The position numbers were made by a program, and so were the translations under genes. Positions 32,952 to 44,400 of a DNA stretch of 64,000 nucleotides are shown piece by piece. The stretch is from the NCBI GenBank assembly GCA_020809705.1, contig CP085835.1:1984001-2048000 (forward strand). Direction: 5' to 3'. Within the stretch, counting starts at the first letter, position 1. Every line of letters begins with the position of its first letter. The notes beneath the pieces are model-generated. The model did no database searches. It worked only from the letters and a program-made list of their open reading frames with translations, and was not told the origin of the DNA. Origin of the DNA: Calonectria ilicicola (Eukaryota; Ascomycota; Sordariomycetes; Hypocreales; Nectriaceae).

Positions 32952-34882
32952 TCACGGAATCGCAAATGCTATCAACTCGGTTTCTTCGAAAGAAAACCAG
33001 AACATCAGTGACTCCAAGTCATCCTGTATCTTCCAACACCTCCATTCTTGCTCACTGTGACTGTGTTCTTGTTTACTACTGCCCTTCACCATAGTTGCTT
33101 GCAATTGAACCGATGTTCCAGGTCGAAAATAATCATGGTGGCGCTGGCATATATAAACCGGTTTTATATGATCTTCAACATCAATACCTAATCGACATTG
33201 CCCAAGTGATCGCTGCGTGTCGTTCTGGTATTCCAATAACAGGCCCATACATAGACCAGTATTCTTATTGTTGAAAATTCTTATGCATCTAACATTCTCG
33301 ACAGAAGCAGATGAGAAACATGCGTTTTTAAATGGAGCATCGTCAATGAATGGGTGACGAAATGGTGTTAACGGCAAACCGTCTCCCTCATTTGTAGGAT
33401 AGGCACCAATAACTGAGATGGGGTTAAATTCGTGCGTATTGTATATAATTGTCGTTGGAGGAGATCTGCTAATCAAAAGATCCTTTGCTGGCTTGGAAGT
33501 AAAGCCGACTGATACATCGCCGCTTTGGTTCATGCGGAACTGAGCTCGTTAGATGTTGGTGCGACATATTTCTTATCGGATGAAACTCACGAGCAGGCAG
33601 GTATCACCATAAGACGCACTCTTTGAAAGCAACTTACGTGCACCTAATGCGCAAATGTAGTCATTCTGGGAAAATGGAAGATAAACCCAAGTGACATGCT
33701 CTTGAAGTAGACGGGGTAGGCGCTGATAAGTTGTTTGGGCGCAAGGAGCTGCTGGGGTATGAGCATGCATAGCATAAATTTGACCATCCCAGAAAAAGAA
33801 AGTGATCCCATTGGTTTGACCCAATGCTATGGTCCTGAACTGTGTGGAGGAGACGATATTGCCAGGATAAAGGAGGCATTGCTCCATGTCGGGAGGAGTC
33901 GGTGTGTCCCAAGTCTGAAGTCCACGACATGACTTACGCAACTCTAGACGCAGGAATCCAAACTAAACTGCGGTGTAAGTACTACGGGATCCTAACCAGT
34001 AATTATTCACCTGAGAAGTGGGTTCTTGTTACCTTGAACTGTGCGGTAACGCCTTCTAGAGAACTTTGGTTAAGCATGACGTATACAAATTCATTAGTCC
34101 GCCATTTGCTAAACTGTGGATTTTCAGAGAGTCTTTCGACCTCTTTAATTCCCCACGAGTCAATAGTCAAGCGAATGACCGGCATCTGGTGGGCCATCTC
34201 TGCTATTTCCGGTTGATCGCCACGCTTCCACGCCGTAACTGTAGAAAGGGGAACCGATAAGAGGTGGTTGGATAAGGAGGTAGGCAACTGTCTTCCCAAC
34301 TTAGAGACGGCGCTGAATCGCCAGATTATATTTGTTGCTGAATACTTTTGTATCATGACGATTATTTCTGGGGGTAGCACATTCATGCCGGAAATGCCAA
34401 TAGCATCAAATACTGACAGCTCTAATTGGACGTCTGTTTCTTCCAGGTAAAAAGGAGGGGCTTGACGCCATGGAGTACGCCAAGCAGTGATTATCCACAA
34501 ATAGTCTAAATAACTGGCCAACCTACATTGTTGTCCAAGAAATTCAACACAATCTAAATGTACAACCGAGGCTTCGGTTCCAATGGCACAGCGACTACAG
34601 CTTGGTTCTCGACATAAGGATACACCACTCTTGCCTGGTGGTCGGTAGCCATAATCAGGGAAGATGAATGGGCCAAGACGTTCGGCGAAAGCAGTCGAGT
34701 CGGCGTTTCCAAGGACTGGCAAAATTTTGTTAGGTTAAAATTTCATCCACATACCATTACGCTCTTAAAATGTTTGGGAACCGACGTAGGAAGAATCGCG
34801 CAGTGATTTCCATTGAGCTGCCACAGATGCCACAATTTGGGCGGAGCCCAACATAGCGATGGGTTTCTGAGAGAGATTCCAT
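32952..34882 (-). CDS. Fungal orphan protein with Cys motifs and an F-box-like segment
   Basis: I do not recognise the family well. Four exons (34882-34786, 34715-34033, 33962-33591, 33539-32952) give 579 aa. The start codon gives MESLSETHRYVGLRPNCGIC, with a CxxC pair; exon 2 adds SLCREPSCSRC and HLDCVEF, possibly a metal site. The segment LPPEIIVMIQKYSATNIIWR followed by FSAVSKLGRQLP resembles an F-box. Later exons contain GQTNGITFFFWDGQIYAMHA and a C-terminal block rich in His and aromatic residues. The junction between exons 1 and 2 is weak: the only frame-keeping donor is GTCGGT at 34785, while a better GTATGT site nearby lies after an in-frame TAA. The 5' end may therefore be decayed or mis-modelled. 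The other junctions are solid. Confidence 0.6.
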
Positions 34883-36183
34883 CCCTAACAATCGAATTTG
34901 AGCATTTAACAATCATAAATTGACCATAAGGAAATGGATACTAGAGTTGTAATTGCATGTTCGTTGCCGTTGTGGTTTGTTTCCAGCAAATGGCATCTGT
35001 TCAAACGGTGGAGTGGTGTTTGGGCAGAGACAGAAAAAACAGGGGAAGCGATTATGCAAATGTATCTAACGGGGTATGCAAGTAAACGCCAAGCTGTCTC
35101 CTCAGCGGGCTATTGAGTTTTGTTGCTGGTTTCAACTCCGTTTGCGTTTCTGGGAATGTATCACCTGAAAAAAACGGTGATTCTAACCGGATACAAAACA
35201 GGTCAGGCGGACATGAACCCATATAACAAACCTCACGCTTAAATTGCATTGTGAGGGCGACGGGAATTGATTGCCTCCGGGGTTACTTCAGATATGTTTG
35301 CTGTCAGTCTTACCAACAACTCAACTCAATCGGTGAAAAAGCAAAAAGCCCAGTCGTGTGATTAGAGGCGTCAAAAGTTTCAATTCAATCAATTCATGTC
35401 GAGGAACTGAAATACTGCCTTGCTTGCTTTCTGTTGGCCGATTTGATCGGTCACAGAACCAGTTGCTAGACTCGGTGCACTTTGACCAACTAAATTCATG
35501 GGTACCTCGGCGCCCAGTGAAGCCGACGGGGACCCGAGGGGGTAATTAACGGGGAGTGTTTCCTCTGGGTCTCGATTAAAGTACAAGAACCCAGACCTTG
35601 CTTGTTGTAAGGGGGTAAATATATGGGGGCACTGATTGAGCAGGGCTGGTGGCTGTTTTCGGCACCGTCATGATAGGGTAGAATCTGGAAACTTCCTCAC
35701 CACTCGCCTCTCATTCACTTTCCATTATTTCCACTACCTTCGTTGATGTATTCCGAGTATTGAAATGAGGTTTGTTTGCGTTCTCATCAATAAAACTGCA
35801 TAGACCTCAATTTACGGCAACGGATAACCTCCAACTCCTCACTTTCCAGAAATTGGCATTTCTATGACTGACCATCAATACCAATAGTAGAATAGCTTAG
35901 AATCTTGCCTACTGCTCTCTCACTAGACATATCATGATTTGGAAAGATACGATGATGGTTTTTGGGTCGTCTTTTTTATTGCAAATGCAGAAAGAATGTC
36001 AACGGTTGCTAAATTTCCCAATACCACTTTTGAAACAATGGAGGTGAGGCTTTCGTCGTTGATGAGCTGCACAAAAACCAGTGGCCTTAGTTTTAGCTGA
36101 TTGGAGGTTGCCTAATGAGAGTACCGAAGTTGTCTGTAGCATCAAAGGTCAACTTAGGCGTACGATGTATTTTTTCCTCTTTT

Positions 36184-36205
36184 GGGGGGCTAAATTTGCA
36201 GTGAA
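36184..36205 (+). repeat. Dispersed motif copy D (diverged)
   Basis: GGGGCTAAATTTGCAGTGAA, three to four changes from the consensus, on the same strand as the other copies. Confidence 0.45.
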
Positions 36206-36638
36206 TCAACGCTGAGCAGGGGGAGGGGTGTGCGAGGCATGTGTTCAAGACATGAGAAATTGAGGGCTTCACGCTTACACCGTAAGCGGACCTCGCACTC
36301 TGGGCTCTGAGTGGTTCACATCTTGGCTGCCTACGAGAAGTGTGGTGCAGCCCAGGTTCAACTAAACTTTGATTGCGGTGAAGTACGGTGGCAGCCTTGC
36401 ACTGAATCTATACGCCTCCGTTGCGGGCTAGCCCATCCTACAAATTTACAGGGGTGCAGCAAAAATACCAAGGAGCAAACCAGTTTCAGCTACCCTGGGA
36501 TTGGGATGAAACTGTGGCGCCCAAAGTCACTGGACTCGAACTGTGGTTTTAGAAAGCTACCCCTTCCTCTGGCTGACTGAATTGTGGCAAGTGATCATGA
36601 AGTACATGGCCCCTGTTATTAGTGACGGATGTGCCCTT

Positions 36639-36660
36639 GAGGTACTAAAATTGCAGTGCA
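36639..36660 (+). repeat. Dispersed motif copy E
   Basis: GGTACTAAAATTGCAGTGCA, one change from the consensus, preceded by GCCCTTGA as in copy I. Confidence 0.7.
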
Positions 36661-37127
36661 TGTGGAGTTGGTGATTGTGTCACACTCACAAGATGGTCTC
36701 AACAGCCTAGCCTAGCAGCCGGGCCTTGACTACAAAGCCTCGATGCCCTCGACGGCACAGTCCAGTACTTATAGTAACAGCTAGATAGCTCTTGCCGCAA
36801 CCGGCCCCAAATAGTCATACAAATCAGGATAAATGCCTAGATGAAGGATCTAGCTACTACAGACCTATCCCAACGCGGCTGCAAGCAATATCCGTATGCG
36901 GTGGTCACCGTAGCTAGCTTTGGATAGCCTCAACCTAAAAGAAACTCCCCTCGGCCGACCGGAACAGCTAGTCACAACAGCAGCTATAAGAGACCTAGAT
37001 AGACCCTTCAATTGACAAGACAAGAGCTTCCAAATGTAACCCTGTGGCCTCTATAGCTAGTGATAGATTGCCTACTACACACGCAGCCTCAGATTATCTA
37101 CATCCACGCCTATGACAGTGTGCTTCA

Positions 37128-37149
37128 CTGGGGCTAAAATGGCAGTGAA
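37128..37149 (+). repeat. Dispersed motif copy F (diverged)
   Basis: GGGGCTAAAATGGCAGTGAA, preceded by GACAGTGTGCTTCACT; copy H has a matching left flank (GACAGTGTGCTCCTGT). Confidence 0.5.
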
Positions 37150-37453
37150 TTGGATTTTTGCTGTATCACCAACCCAATTTCACAGTAGTCTAAATTTTTG
37201 CATTGTTCGTCAAATCTATCTTGTCCGTCTTGCCGACAAGAATTTCCTCACACATTACTATCCTCTGTACTCTAAACTGTAGTCAAAACCCGAGCTTTGC
37301 AGCCGAAGTTTGTCAATCTTGGTTGCTCCACTGAGACCAGGTCTAGCACATTGGCTCCCTTGTCCAAGAGCATAATGTGCGACAAGGTGCACCGAATCCA
37401 GATGTCAGGATCCGTACAAAATACACCTAAGCCTCACTTCGCGACCTCGTCCT

Positions 37454-37475
37454 GAGGCACTAACGATGCAGTCCA
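37454..37475 (+). repeat. Dispersed motif copy G (strongly diverged)
   Basis: GGCACTAACGATGCAGTCCA keeps the GAGG...CTAA...TGCAGT frame of the motif, but several positions differ. Confidence 0.3.
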
Positions 37476-37528
37476 ACTTGATTTCCCAAAGTGGTTCGCA
37501 TTTTAGCTGCCTGCGACAGTGTGCTCCT

Positions 37529-37550
37529 GTAGTGCTAAAATTGCAGTGCT
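37529..37550 (+). repeat. Dispersed motif copy H
   Basis: AGTGCTAAAATTGCAGTGCT, two changes at the edges, with a perfect 17-nt core GTGCTAAAATTGCAGTG. Confidence 0.7.
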
Positions 37551-37903
37551 ACTCGAGGGCAACCAGAACTAGTCCTAAGTGATCCCAGACGTGCCACCTG
37601 GTTCGCCATGAGGCTCTGCTGGGTCGCCTGCCCCCAGTGCAGAATACCCCTCTTCCCCACCCCGAGAATTCAAGCTCAGGCAGTGTCAGAACCCCAACCT
37701 TCTGGTTGCATTTACATTTACAGCGAGCGCATTATAATGGACAAAAGTTGATCAAGTTGCAAGGCATCGAGATGTTAGAATTGTGTAAAAATTGTGCTGA
37801 AGTATCGCTACTTTACATTGATGGGTGAGACACAGAAGCATGGTAAAGAAATCTTTGCCTTGATTGTCAATGAACTCCGCCAGTGAGTGTTGGATGAGCC
37901 CTT

Positions 37904-37925
37904 GAGGTGCTAAAATTGCAGTGCA
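37904..37925 (+). repeat. Dispersed motif copy I
   Basis: Exact match to the 20-nt consensus, preceded by GCCCTTGA as in copy E, about 320 bp before the HET start codon. Confidence 0.75.
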
Positions 37926-38071
37926 GTGCTGGTCGCCTTTTTGCGTTTCTCCCACATAGGTGAGACGAGGCAGAAATGGCTGCCTTTGGAGAAAACTCCC
38001 CCTGCCGACAGGGAGATTTATCCGTGAATGTGGCTTTGAGGGATTGGATTGGTGCACACAGATGTGGACAT

Positions 38072-38093
38072 GCAATACTAAGAAGGCAGTGCA
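38072..38093 (+). repeat. Dispersed motif copy J (strongly diverged)
   Basis: AATACTAAGAAGGCAGTGCA retains CTAA and GCAGTGCA only; listed with low confidence as the last member of the series. Confidence 0.25.
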
Positions 38094-38241
38094 ATCACGT
38101 CTAGCGCACCTCGCCCCACCCTCAGCGGAGTAGGCGGTGGTTGGTGCGGGTTCATCCAACACCACAAACTCACTCACTTGCTGTCGGCGCATCCTCACTC
38201 GGCTTGCCCAGAATAGATGGCATCCGAACAAGACTGCAAAA

Positions 38242-40419
38242 ATGCTTTGCAGCGCTTGCGATGCACTTGATTTCAAATTGACAGTTCCCGGTCATTCCAA
38301 TAGGCTCTTTTCTGTTTTGCACCGGAATCCCGAATCCTTTCGCCAATCCCAAGTTTTGGGTTGTCGCTTTTGTTTGCTCATCTCAAGCAATCTCGGGTCC
38401 GTTAACATCCGCAATGCCGTTTGTGGCCATCTCGAAGCCTTTATTGCCCTCAGCTGCTCCATCAATGCACTTCAAGCCCATCCACAAGGCCATGAAAAAT
38501 CTCTAGTGGCCATCACCATCATCAGCCGCTTGGGCACCGCCGTTTTGGACGTCATCGATCCAATTCCAGGTCAGTTTTATAGTAAAACCCGACCTGTAAC
38601 CTTAGCCCTACTAACGCCGAATCTTATAGATGATTATTCTTTCCTCTATCCCAAGTCTTCCCTTACATCCCCAAACAAGGCCACTGTGGACGTCACAGGG
38701 CGAGCGGCAAAACGGAGAAGACTCAGCACATCACCTTCTCAACAACAGCCATCAAGCCCAGAGCAGTTATCAACAGGCTCGCCCGGAAACCTCAAATTGG
38801 CCAAATTTTGGCTCACCCAATGCAAAAAGCATCACCCCCATTGCAATGTCTCGCAGGAAAAAGCTTGTCTACCCACTCGGCTCATCAATGTGGAGAACCC
38901 CGATAAACCATATCTAGAGTTGACAAACGATCAATCAGAAGGGCCTTTTCTGGCTTTCAGCCACAGGTGGGGCAAAAAACAGCTGCTCCGAACCACAACA
39001 TCCAATTTCGATGCCCATAAGCAATGTCTCCCCGTCAGTGAACTACCCAAGAGCTTTGCAGATGCCATATATGTCACAAGATCATTAAACTACAAATACT
39101 TGTGGATCGACAGCCTTTGCATTATCCAAGATGGCCCCGACAAGCTCCATGAGATTCAAAAAATGGACCTGATCTACCAGCACGCAGAATTCACCATTTA
39201 CGCACAGGGCGCTGAGGATTCTCACGCGGGCTTCTTTCAGAACCGTGATCCTCGTCGCTACCGTCCATGTAAACTACCCATATCAATAACTGCCGGAAAC
39301 CAATCGGTAAAAATGAAACTTACTTTAGCCACGACTTGCAATGGGCCGGACTATCTCAAAAACCGCGGCTGGATTCTTCAAGAGCAAGTATTGTCTTCCC
39401 GGTGCCTGAAATTCGGAAAGCAAATGTCTTGGGTCTGTTCTATGGGTGAGGCACAGGAAACTCAACCCGTCTTGCGCCTTCGGAAGACTCATGCAGAAGG
39501 AAGCGGCGCCTGGATCCTGGATAGGCTTCGTTCATCGCTTTATGGCACTGAAAAGGAGATTTTTGGACCCAGAAACCCCCAAAAGATTACAAGTCAGTTC
39601 GATTTATGGTATAAAATGCTGGAAGAATACGGCGACATGGAGTTGAGTGATTCCAGTGATATCATCAATGCTGTGACTGGCTTGGCTCAGCTGTTCCAAA
39701 AAACCCACGGTGAAACGTTTATAAAGGGACTGTGGCGTGAAGATCTCAAGTTTGGATTGGCTTGGTACGTTGGTTTCAACGAGAGGCGTCCAGTTTCTGA
39801 GAATAGTAATGAGCCATCTTGGTCATGGGCATCTGTTGGCAAAGTCCGCATCAAATCTCGCTCTTGGCGAAGCACCCAAGGTCCGCTTGATTGGGTAGGT
39901 TGCGAAGTCGTAATAAAAGACGATGACTCTAGTTCAGATACGATGATAACCCTCCGGGCTCCAGTTCGAAAAGCAAAACTCTGCTACAAGGCCAGTTTTT
40001 CATCCGCAAGACACCAAAAATGCCTTGGGGGTCCGGATACTGAATTTGATGGCATTGACACGCGAGAGCAGCCACGCTATCCTGCCTTATTGTTGAGCGG
40101 GGATACAAACCAACCAGTTGCAGAAGCGGCACTGGACAGGGAATTTCATAAAATACAGGATGACTTGGATTCCAATCAAGATAATACCTCAACATCTTTG
40201 ATGGATGTAGAATGTGTTCTGCTTCATGCTCAGAGTAGTTTTATTGGGACCAGAGGAACCATTTTGATAGTGAAAAGCACCGGGCAAGAAAACTTGTACA
40301 AGCGTATCGGGCTGGGTTTTGTGGTTGGAAAGCACATGTCCTGGTTTGGCATAACCGGCACAAGTCAGCCGAAAGGCAGCATCAAGGAAACTGCAGTAAA
40401 GGAGATTAAGATCAGGTAA
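38242..40419 (+). CDS. HET-domain (heterokaryon incompatibility) protein
   Basis: The ATG at 38242 gives MLCSACDALDF, a usual HET start; the open frame extends upstream only from a GTG at 38137. The uninterrupted frame encodes 725 aa, but a strong 60-nt intron (38570-38629: GTCAGT, TACTAAC branch point, TATAG end) is frame-neutral and probably spliced, giving 705 aa and joining IP to DDYSFLYP. The HET domain has LAFSHRWGK, LPKSFADAIYVTRSLNYKYL, WIDSLCIIQDGPDKLHEI and YQHAEFTIYAQGAEDSHAGF. A long C-terminal region with the typical RGWILQEQVLSSRCL and EPSWSWASV segments follows. HET domains trigger cell death when hyphae of incompatible genotype fuse; many copies are polymorphic and dispensable. 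The gene stands alone between a repeat tract and the pseudokinase-like gene. Confidence 0.92.
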   Translation: MLCSACDALDFKLTVPGHSNRLFSVLHRNPESFRQSQVLGCRFCLLISSNLGSVNIRNAVCGHLEAFIALSCSINALQAHPQGHEKSLVAITIISRLGTAVLDVIDPIPGQFYSKTRPVTLALLTPNLIDDYSFLYPKSSLTSPNKATVDVTGRAAKRRRLSTSPSQQQPSSPEQLSTGSPGNLKLAKFWLTQCKKHHPHCNVSQEKACLPTRLINVENPDKPYLELTNDQSEGPFLAFSHRWGKKQLLRTTTSNFDAHKQCLPVSELPKSFADAIYVTRSLNYKYLWIDSLCIIQDGPDKLHEIQKMDLIYQHAEFTIYAQGAEDSHAGFFQNRDPRRYRPCKLPISITAGNQSVKMKLTLATTCNGPDYLKNRGWILQEQVLSSRCLKFGKQMSWVCSMGEAQETQPVLRLRKTHAEGSGAWILDRLRSSLYGTEKEIFGPRNPQKITSQFDLWYKMLEEYGDMELSDSSDIINAVTGLAQLFQKTHGETFIKGLWREDLKFGLAWYVGFNERRPVSENSNEPSWSWASVGKVRIKSRSWRSTQGPLDWVGCEVVIKDDDSSSDTMITLRAPVRKAKLCYKASFSSARHQKCLGGPDTEFDGIDTREQPRYPALLLSGDTNQPVAEAALDREFHKIQDDLDSNQDNTSTSLMDVECVLLHAQSSFIGTRGTILIVKSTGQENLYKRIGLGFVVGKHMSWFGITGTSQPKGSIKETAVKEIKIR

Positions 40420-41473
40420 CGTCACTAGATAGTCTGCAATAAATGCAAAGAAATTTACTTGAAGTTTCACGGCTACATTCTTGCAAAGTCTCGCCAGCGC
40501 GGGTGTTTGCGTACCTGAAATGGCTGATTCAGTGAATGTAAAAAAAAACAAAGGCTAACCCAGATCAGGCTTTCAACTAGCTTCCGGTTCTTCCGATGTT
40601 TTGTGAATTGTAGTGCATTCGTCTTATTGCGTTTCTCATGTCAAGAAGATGCACAATACGCTCTCGCCAGTAAAAGTCCTGAAAATCAATTCGGAAAAAT
40701 GGAAAGCACCCCAGAACTAACAAGACAACTCCTGATTTAGAAACAATACTAAGCCCAGTCTGGTCAAGGGATTCCCAGATGAATAAATGTTCAAGTCCTA
40801 CGTCCCAAAGCAGAATCGCCTCCAGGCTCTCTCTAACCAAGGGATTCCCCGCAAGGGCGTTGCATCCAATGAAAAGGCGCCACCTAAGGTAAGGCGATTC
40901 AGCCTAAGAATTTGCCTACATTGACTATCACAGCCACAAAATCATAGTGGCCTTTCCTTCTATTTCATTCGCTGCGTTTGATGTGAAAATTGGTCACACG
41001 ACACATTCCCCGCTTCAGCTCGAGAGGTTCTTGGAACCCTTGTCATCGAGGCATTTTAAAAATGGCCATGGAGGTCGAGTTAGCAATCTTATCACCACCA
41101 TTTATCTTATCAGTCAGACAAGTCAAGTCTATAGCAAGTTTGGCCTCGTCGTTCGAGCTTGGCAAAATAACTATTCTCGCCGTCATCGTGGACTCTTCAC
41201 GCGGTCTCACTGTGTAAAACTGTGGTTATTTTAAGAATTCTTGTGAAAAGTCTTTTCATAAACTTGACCTAAATATCACCAGTGGCTTAGATGGACAATG
41301 CTATTTGACTACATCGGTTATTAGATGATCCACAAATTATTTATCAACAACTTTGTCATTGGCTTTATTTTTATCACAAAACCGTGACATACAACGCTGA
41401 CACTCGGGATTCTCATGAGGAGGCAGAATTATCCCCAGATCTAAAACAATTCCACATCGATCCACCGGTCCAA
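40420..41473. other. Intergenic region upstream of the kinase-like gene
   Basis: No gene is supported. The frame of the next gene is open upstream to 41384 but begins with GTG there; an unseen 5' exon in this region is possible. Confidence 0.35.
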
Positions 41474-44400
41474 ATGAGGCAACCTAACATCAGTGGCTCA
41501 TTAGTCACAGCAATGACAAACACCAGCACATGTATAATGCAAAGCCCATCAATGGGGCAGAAGCCACTCAAGCCTCAGAGACCCTTAGGCCCCGTTCAGG
41601 CGCAGCAGCCATCAATACCAGAAACACGGGCTGGCCCACCCACGTTTCAACCGCAACCTCAACCACAAACGCCAATTAGAAATATTAGCAACAATGAAGA
41701 AGATACAATGGTTGTGAAGATAGACCAACGCTTGATTACAGTTCCAACTGCGGATCAATGGTCTATTATCGAACAAATAAAAAGCTCCATGACGCCGTCT
41801 GCATCTGATGCCTTGAACTTTCTTCCGCATGATGCATTGTTTTCATTGATGAGTGAAAATGCAGTCAAGAGCATAGTAAATCGACCATATCCCAATATCC
41901 TTATTGGGGAGACGGAAAATCTTCTGGGAGAAATTTTAGGCAATCATACCGGGCCTACTGGGAGACGAAAACTTTTCGCGATACTCGTACTAGTCAATCA
42001 ACCTCATTGTATAGCCGATCTCGTTCATTGCGGCATTGCTGATTCTCACCTTCCGTTTGATTTCATAATTAAAAAGAACGCAAAACCTGTTGTTTTTGCA
42101 TTTAATTCTCACACACCAATAACTTGCTTTAACGCTTGGTCATCTACACAATGCCGTGAGTTTAGAAGGTGGCAGGAACCCATGGTAGCTCCCCTGTTTC
42201 GTTCAACTCCCCACGCTACTCACTATGCGCTGCCACCTCATTCTATTCTTCCGTTCGTTGAATACGAACAGAAGGCTTTTGGGGAGCATGGCATGACTTG
42301 CAAGGTCAAGATACATCCAGCGCATCATCATTCAGGTTATCGTCAGGTAAGCATTAAAACGATGAGATACATCATTGCAAAGTATTGATCCTGAGTTCTA
42401 GAGTCATTCTTCTGTCAATGAATATGTTGCGGTAAAGTCCTTTTTCGGTCCTCAAAGGTTCAATCATAAATCAAGCGCTCTGAGGAACTTGGGTGGCGGC
42501 AACGCTTCGGATGATCATCTTATTAGGCTCCTCTTCTCATATGAAAGACAAGATACACTATACCTTGTTTTCCCTTGGGCGAAGAGCAACTTAAGAGAAT
42601 ACTGGAAGCACAACGCCAACCCAATCCAAGATATCGAAACGGGGGCTTGGTTCATGCAACAGTGCCTCGGGATTACAAATAGTTTGCGAAAGTTACATCA
42701 GTTCAACATTACGGACTGTATCGAACCAGGCTTATCGTCAAGTGGAACCCTTCAGATCCAAGGTTTTCATGGAGCACTAAAACCTGAAAATATCTTGTGT
42801 TTTCAGACGTCAGAAAATGTGAAACTCGTCATCACGGACTTTGGTCTTTCTCAATACCTTAGTTTGCAGCCAACATACCGACCGCCAGAGTCCACGCAAA
42901 GCGAAGAAATTTCTCAACCATATGATATTTGGTCTCTTGGTTGTCTGTTCCTTGAGTTTGCTTCCTGGCTAGTATTTGGAAACCAAAAAGGAATCAGAGA
43001 GTTTGTAAGAGTCCGCATTGGTGACGACCCGAGTTCTGCTACTACCCAAGACGATAAGTTCTTCGACATTGTTCATGCGCAATATATTGTTAAACCGAGT
43101 ATCAGAAAGGTAAGATTTAAAATTGTCGAACTTGTGTACGGGAGTCATTCAGGCATTGACTAACAAGTATGAAGTGGATTCAAGAAATCCATTTGGACCA
43201 AAAATGCCCAGGCTTCATTCAGTCTCTTCTCTATCTCATCGAAAACCACATGCTTGCTCCAAATCCCCTTGACCGATGGAACTGCGAGGATATTTATAAC
43301 GGTATATTAGAAATCCAAAATAAATGCATGGAAAATGCCGATTTCTATGTACCAAGGCAATCCAAAACCCACAGAAGTCCATCATCAATCGCAGAAACAA
43401 CCGAAGCAAGAGTATCAAAGATCTCGAAGATACAGTCATCGGAATATGATGAGAAGCAAACCCAGAATACTTCCCCCATGAGGACTGCGCTTGAGCCAGA
43501 ATATCTTTGCAAATCTGGAGTAGCATTTGATTCCATCTCACTTTTCACAGTCAGCGAGGTCCCCGAATCTCACAGATTTATTCAAGACCTCGTGAAGATG
43601 CTTTTTGGCAATTCAGAATTGCCCAACAGCGAATCTTTGCAAATGGTGGGGGAAGTCCTTTCAGATCTTCTCCAGGGCTTTGCTATTCGCATTGGAATTG
43701 AGAGGCAAATCGCAACCCATTTTGAAATCATGAAGTTTGTCAGTAAGAGACGAGCGTAAGTCAACTCTCAAAATGTGCAGCACTTTCTTGGCTAATTATT
43801 GTCCCAAGAGACATCGTTCAGCACTTCATGGAATTTTATTTGGGGGAAATAGATGACGAAAATGCTGAGATTCAACAAGACCTCGGGGAAATGTCTTACG
43901 AGGAAAAGGTGATCAGGTGGAAACCAACTTTAGTTGAAGAAACCGATTTACTAGATTTTTCCCAGCTCGAAAACCCCAAATTTGCAAAACTTGAGGACGA
44001 CATGTCGGAGCATAATATAAATAGCAACAAAACCACATCAGATAAGGACCAGTATCAATTACAATTTTCGATGTACCATCAAACATCAATAAAATCGACA
44101 GCGTTTCAGTGGCTTAGGTGCAGAATTAATCGAGCCATCAGTTACACATTCGATAATGCGACGACTCTCCACGCGATTTCAGCAACCATACGTAAAGCAT
44201 GTGATTCATGGTACGGGGTACAGCCGATAAGTAGCAAGAGTCCCCCTAGGATTCAGTCAATAACATTTCATTCTAAATGGAATCCTATAAAATTTATTCA
44301 GGAGCAAGAATATCAAGAAGTTCCGGTGGATGCGATCGCAAAAGCTATCGTCTTGATTCAAGATTCTCAAGGGGATATGAGTGCTGTTTCATGTGAAGAT

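Larger units (their letters stand above)
34883..38241. other. Long gene-free tract with repeat remnants upstream of the HET gene
   Basis: 3.4 kb without a supported gene. It has a CTAG/TAGC-rich stretch (about 36700-37090), several copies of the dispersed motif between 36184 and 38093, and a longer shared block: GTGGTTCACATCTTGGCTGC near 36313 resembles GTGGTTCGCATTTTAGCTGC near 37491. This looks like layered, decayed repeats, perhaps of a mobile element. Confidence 0.5.

Noticed and set aside
38137..38241. N-terminal extension of the HET protein
   Set aside because: It begins with GTG and has no HET features; the ATG at 38242 matches the usual family start.
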